A stretch of 6,395 nucleotides of DNA from Sphingobacteriales bacterium (GTDB taxonomy: Bacteria; Bacteroidota; Bacteroidia; Chitinophagales; UBA2359): contig JADKCK010000102.1 in the NCBI GenBank assembly GCA_016718845.1, positions 1 to 6,395 on the forward strand, given 5' to 3'. A program made the position numbers and the translations under genes. This document shows, one piece after another, positions 5,045-6,395 of the stretch; the stretch's first letter is position 1, and every line of letters starts with the position of its first letter. Under the pieces are notes generated by a model. It was not told the origin of the DNA, ran no database searches, and saw only the letters and a program-made list of their open reading frames with translations.

Positions 5045-6395
5045 TTATCTATTTATTTGTTTGTTTTTTATTAAAGTCATAACAAATTTTAATTGAGAGT
5101 CTTTGCCTTTACTTATGTCTTTTTGTGTTGAGTTAACTTCGTAGTCAGGCTTAATTCCGACATCTTCTTTTTGGGCGTGATAAGCATAAATAAGTGGTAA
5201 ATCAATTTCAAATTTAGAGTTAGGTAGCGTGAGAAAGAAAAATTCGCCACCATTAATACCTTGTTGTGAGCCTCCGGTTGTTTCGCCTACTATTTTGCCT
5301 AGTTGAGCAACTCTAAAATTTCTTGCCATTTCATAACCTGCTGAACTATTTTTTGCATTAGTTAAAAGATATACGTTTCCTATAAAACCATTTGCTTTTG
5401 GTTTGATATAATCACAAGGTTGCCCGTTGTTTTTTAATTCATACAAGCCAATTTCATTGAGTGTATATTTCGTTGGGTCTTTGGGTTTCTTAAACGAATT
5501 GTCCCAAGTGCTTAAATAGCTTAATAAACTGTCTGGAATTGTTAGATAACGATAACAAACCCTGTCTGGGTCGTCACAACCTATTTCTTTAGAGGTAATG
5601 TATGATAAAATATAGTCGCCAGTATTATCGCCACCCTCATTGTTACGAATATCAATGATTAGATTGTTAATTGCAGGTCGTTTTGCTAGGTCGTTGAAAA
5701 CACTGTCAACAAAGTTTATTTCATTGAAGTTGCTATTCCAAAAAGCAAAAGTTCCAAATTTCATATAGGCAGTTTGTTCATTTATTAGTTTATATTCCCA
5801 GGTTTTTTCTGCAACAGGAATTTTACCAAACGATTTTTCATACGTTAAAATTCTTGCTTCAAATGATAATGATTTGATGATATTGCTGTTTGTAGCTTTG
5901 CTTGAAGGTTTTTTGGTTGTAAGTTTGAACGTTTCTTTGTTAAATGGAAAAAAGAGGGGGAAATAGATATCAAACAATGAGTAAGTGTTTGCCTCATCAG
6001 GGGTTTCGTTAATGTTGTTCAATTTTTTGCCTATTGAATTTCTACCATCACTTCTACTTACTGTAAGCAAGCTATCTATAATTGTTTTTGCACTAATGCC
6101 GTTAATAGCCAATATTTCATCTCCTCTTTTAATCGATTTATTGTCAGATAAATTATAGGTGATAATAAATTTACCACCAGAAACAACTTCAAAAAAGAAT
6201 GGAATAGTTTTTTGGGGTAAAATTCGGCTTTGTGTTGTGGAGTCGATATTTAATGGGTTTAAGAAAGTATGCCCACATTTTATTTTTTGTGCTAATTGAG
6301 AAAGCGATAAATAAAAAATTCTTTCATCTAAGGGAATGCTACATTTTAATTTTAATGCGTCAAAGTATTCTTGTATCTGTTCAGACGTATTATAT
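5045..6395 (-). CDS. S41-family peptidase (C-terminal processing/tricorn-like), N-terminus outside window
   Basis: The frame is open from the right edge to the TAA at 5045, giving 449 visible residues. Family motifs appear in order, counted from the first visible residue: GHTFLNP at 41-47, the conserved segment before the PDZ-like domain; IKRGDEILAING at 88-99, the PDZ-like peptide-binding loop; LIIDIRNNEGGDN at 245-257, the S41 core strand and glycine turn; NSSAGYEMA at 349-357, carrying the presumed nucleophilic serine (350 or 351) of the SSA motif; KIVGETTGG at 367-375, the following loop; and VGIKPDYEV at 412-420, the usual C-terminal 'G..PD..V' signature. A serine protease of the S41 fold acting on exported or damaged proteins in the envelope is the expected role. 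Substrate and any signal peptide cannot be seen. A TTG at 6112 could be mistaken for a start, but the homologous reading clearly continues upstream through the PDZ and GHTFLNP motifs. It is the upstream partner of the WGR-DUF4240 gene. Confidence 0.9.
   Translation of the reverse strand, partial: YNTSEQIQEYFDALKLKCSIPLDERIFYLSLSQLAQKIKCGHTFLNPLNIDSTTQSRILPQKTIPFFFEVVSGGKFIITYNLSDNKSIKRGDEILAINGISAKTIIDSLLTVSRSDGRNSIGKKLNNINETPDEANTYSLFDIYFPLFFPFNKETFKLTTKKPSSKATNSNIIKSLSFEARILTYEKSFGKIPVAEKTWEYKLINEQTAYMKFGTFAFWNSNFNEINFVDSVFNDLAKRPAINNLIIDIRNNEGGDNTGDYILSYITSKEIGCDDPDRVCYRYLTIPDSLLSYLSTWDNSFKKPKDPTKYTLNEIGLYELKNNGQPCDYIKPKANGFIGNVYLLTNAKNSSAGYEMARNFRVAQLGKIVGETTGGSQQGINGGEFFFLTLPNSKFEIDLPLIYAYHAQKEDVGIKPDYEVNSTQKDISKGKDSQLKFVMTLIKNKQINR

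Noticed and set aside
6110..6112. TTG as start codon of the S41 peptidase
   Set aside because: The same frame stays open to the window edge and encodes IKRGDEI and GHTFLN upstream, both family motifs, so the gene continues beyond the window.

Overview
The window looks like chromosomal DNA from a member of the Bacteroidota. The evidence is low G+C, start codons preceded by A-rich leaders without a clear Shine-Dalgarno sequence, an ABC exporter closely resembling the MsbA-like exporters of Cytophagia/Flavobacteriia/Sphingobacteriia, and proteins typical of that phylum (a secreted protein of about 220 residues, an S41 peptidase, a WGR-DUF4240 protein). No genus can be named from the sequence alone.

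Layout. Positions 2-127 (+) hold the last 41 codons of an unidentified protein. Positions 128 to about 1423 contain no intact gene. The part up to 634 is AT-rich and holds several dyad symmetries and a 42-bp-spaced direct repeat. The part from 635 to about 1298 has protein-like reading frames broken by stops and frame changes, best read as one or two decayed genes. Positions 1424-3244 (+) hold an almost full-length MsbA-type ABC exporter gene (transmembrane domain plus ATPase domain) that is broken by frameshifts in at least three places and has lost its start, so it is called a pseudogene. A strong hairpin at 3252-3295 follows it.

The right half is on the minus strand and intact. In transcription order it holds an S41-family peptidase (5045-6395, 5' end outside the window), a WGR-DUF4240 protein (4320-5021) starting 23 bp after the peptidase stop, and, after a 217-bp gap with short repeats, a secreted protein with an EF-hand-like calcium-loop motif (3428-4102). 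The first two are probably cotranscribed; the third may have its own promoter. This set converges on the dead exporter, and the 3252-3295 hairpin can serve as terminator for both directions.

The main contrast is between the left half (1-3250, plus strand, decayed) and the right half (3428-6395, minus strand, three clean reading frames). I did not find convincing evidence of a new defence, mobile or RNA system. There is no CRISPR array, tRNA, rRNA or recognisable transposase. The most interesting items are the concentrated frameshifts in the exporter, the palindromes at 341-359 and 570-597, and the WGR-DUF4240/S41 pairing.
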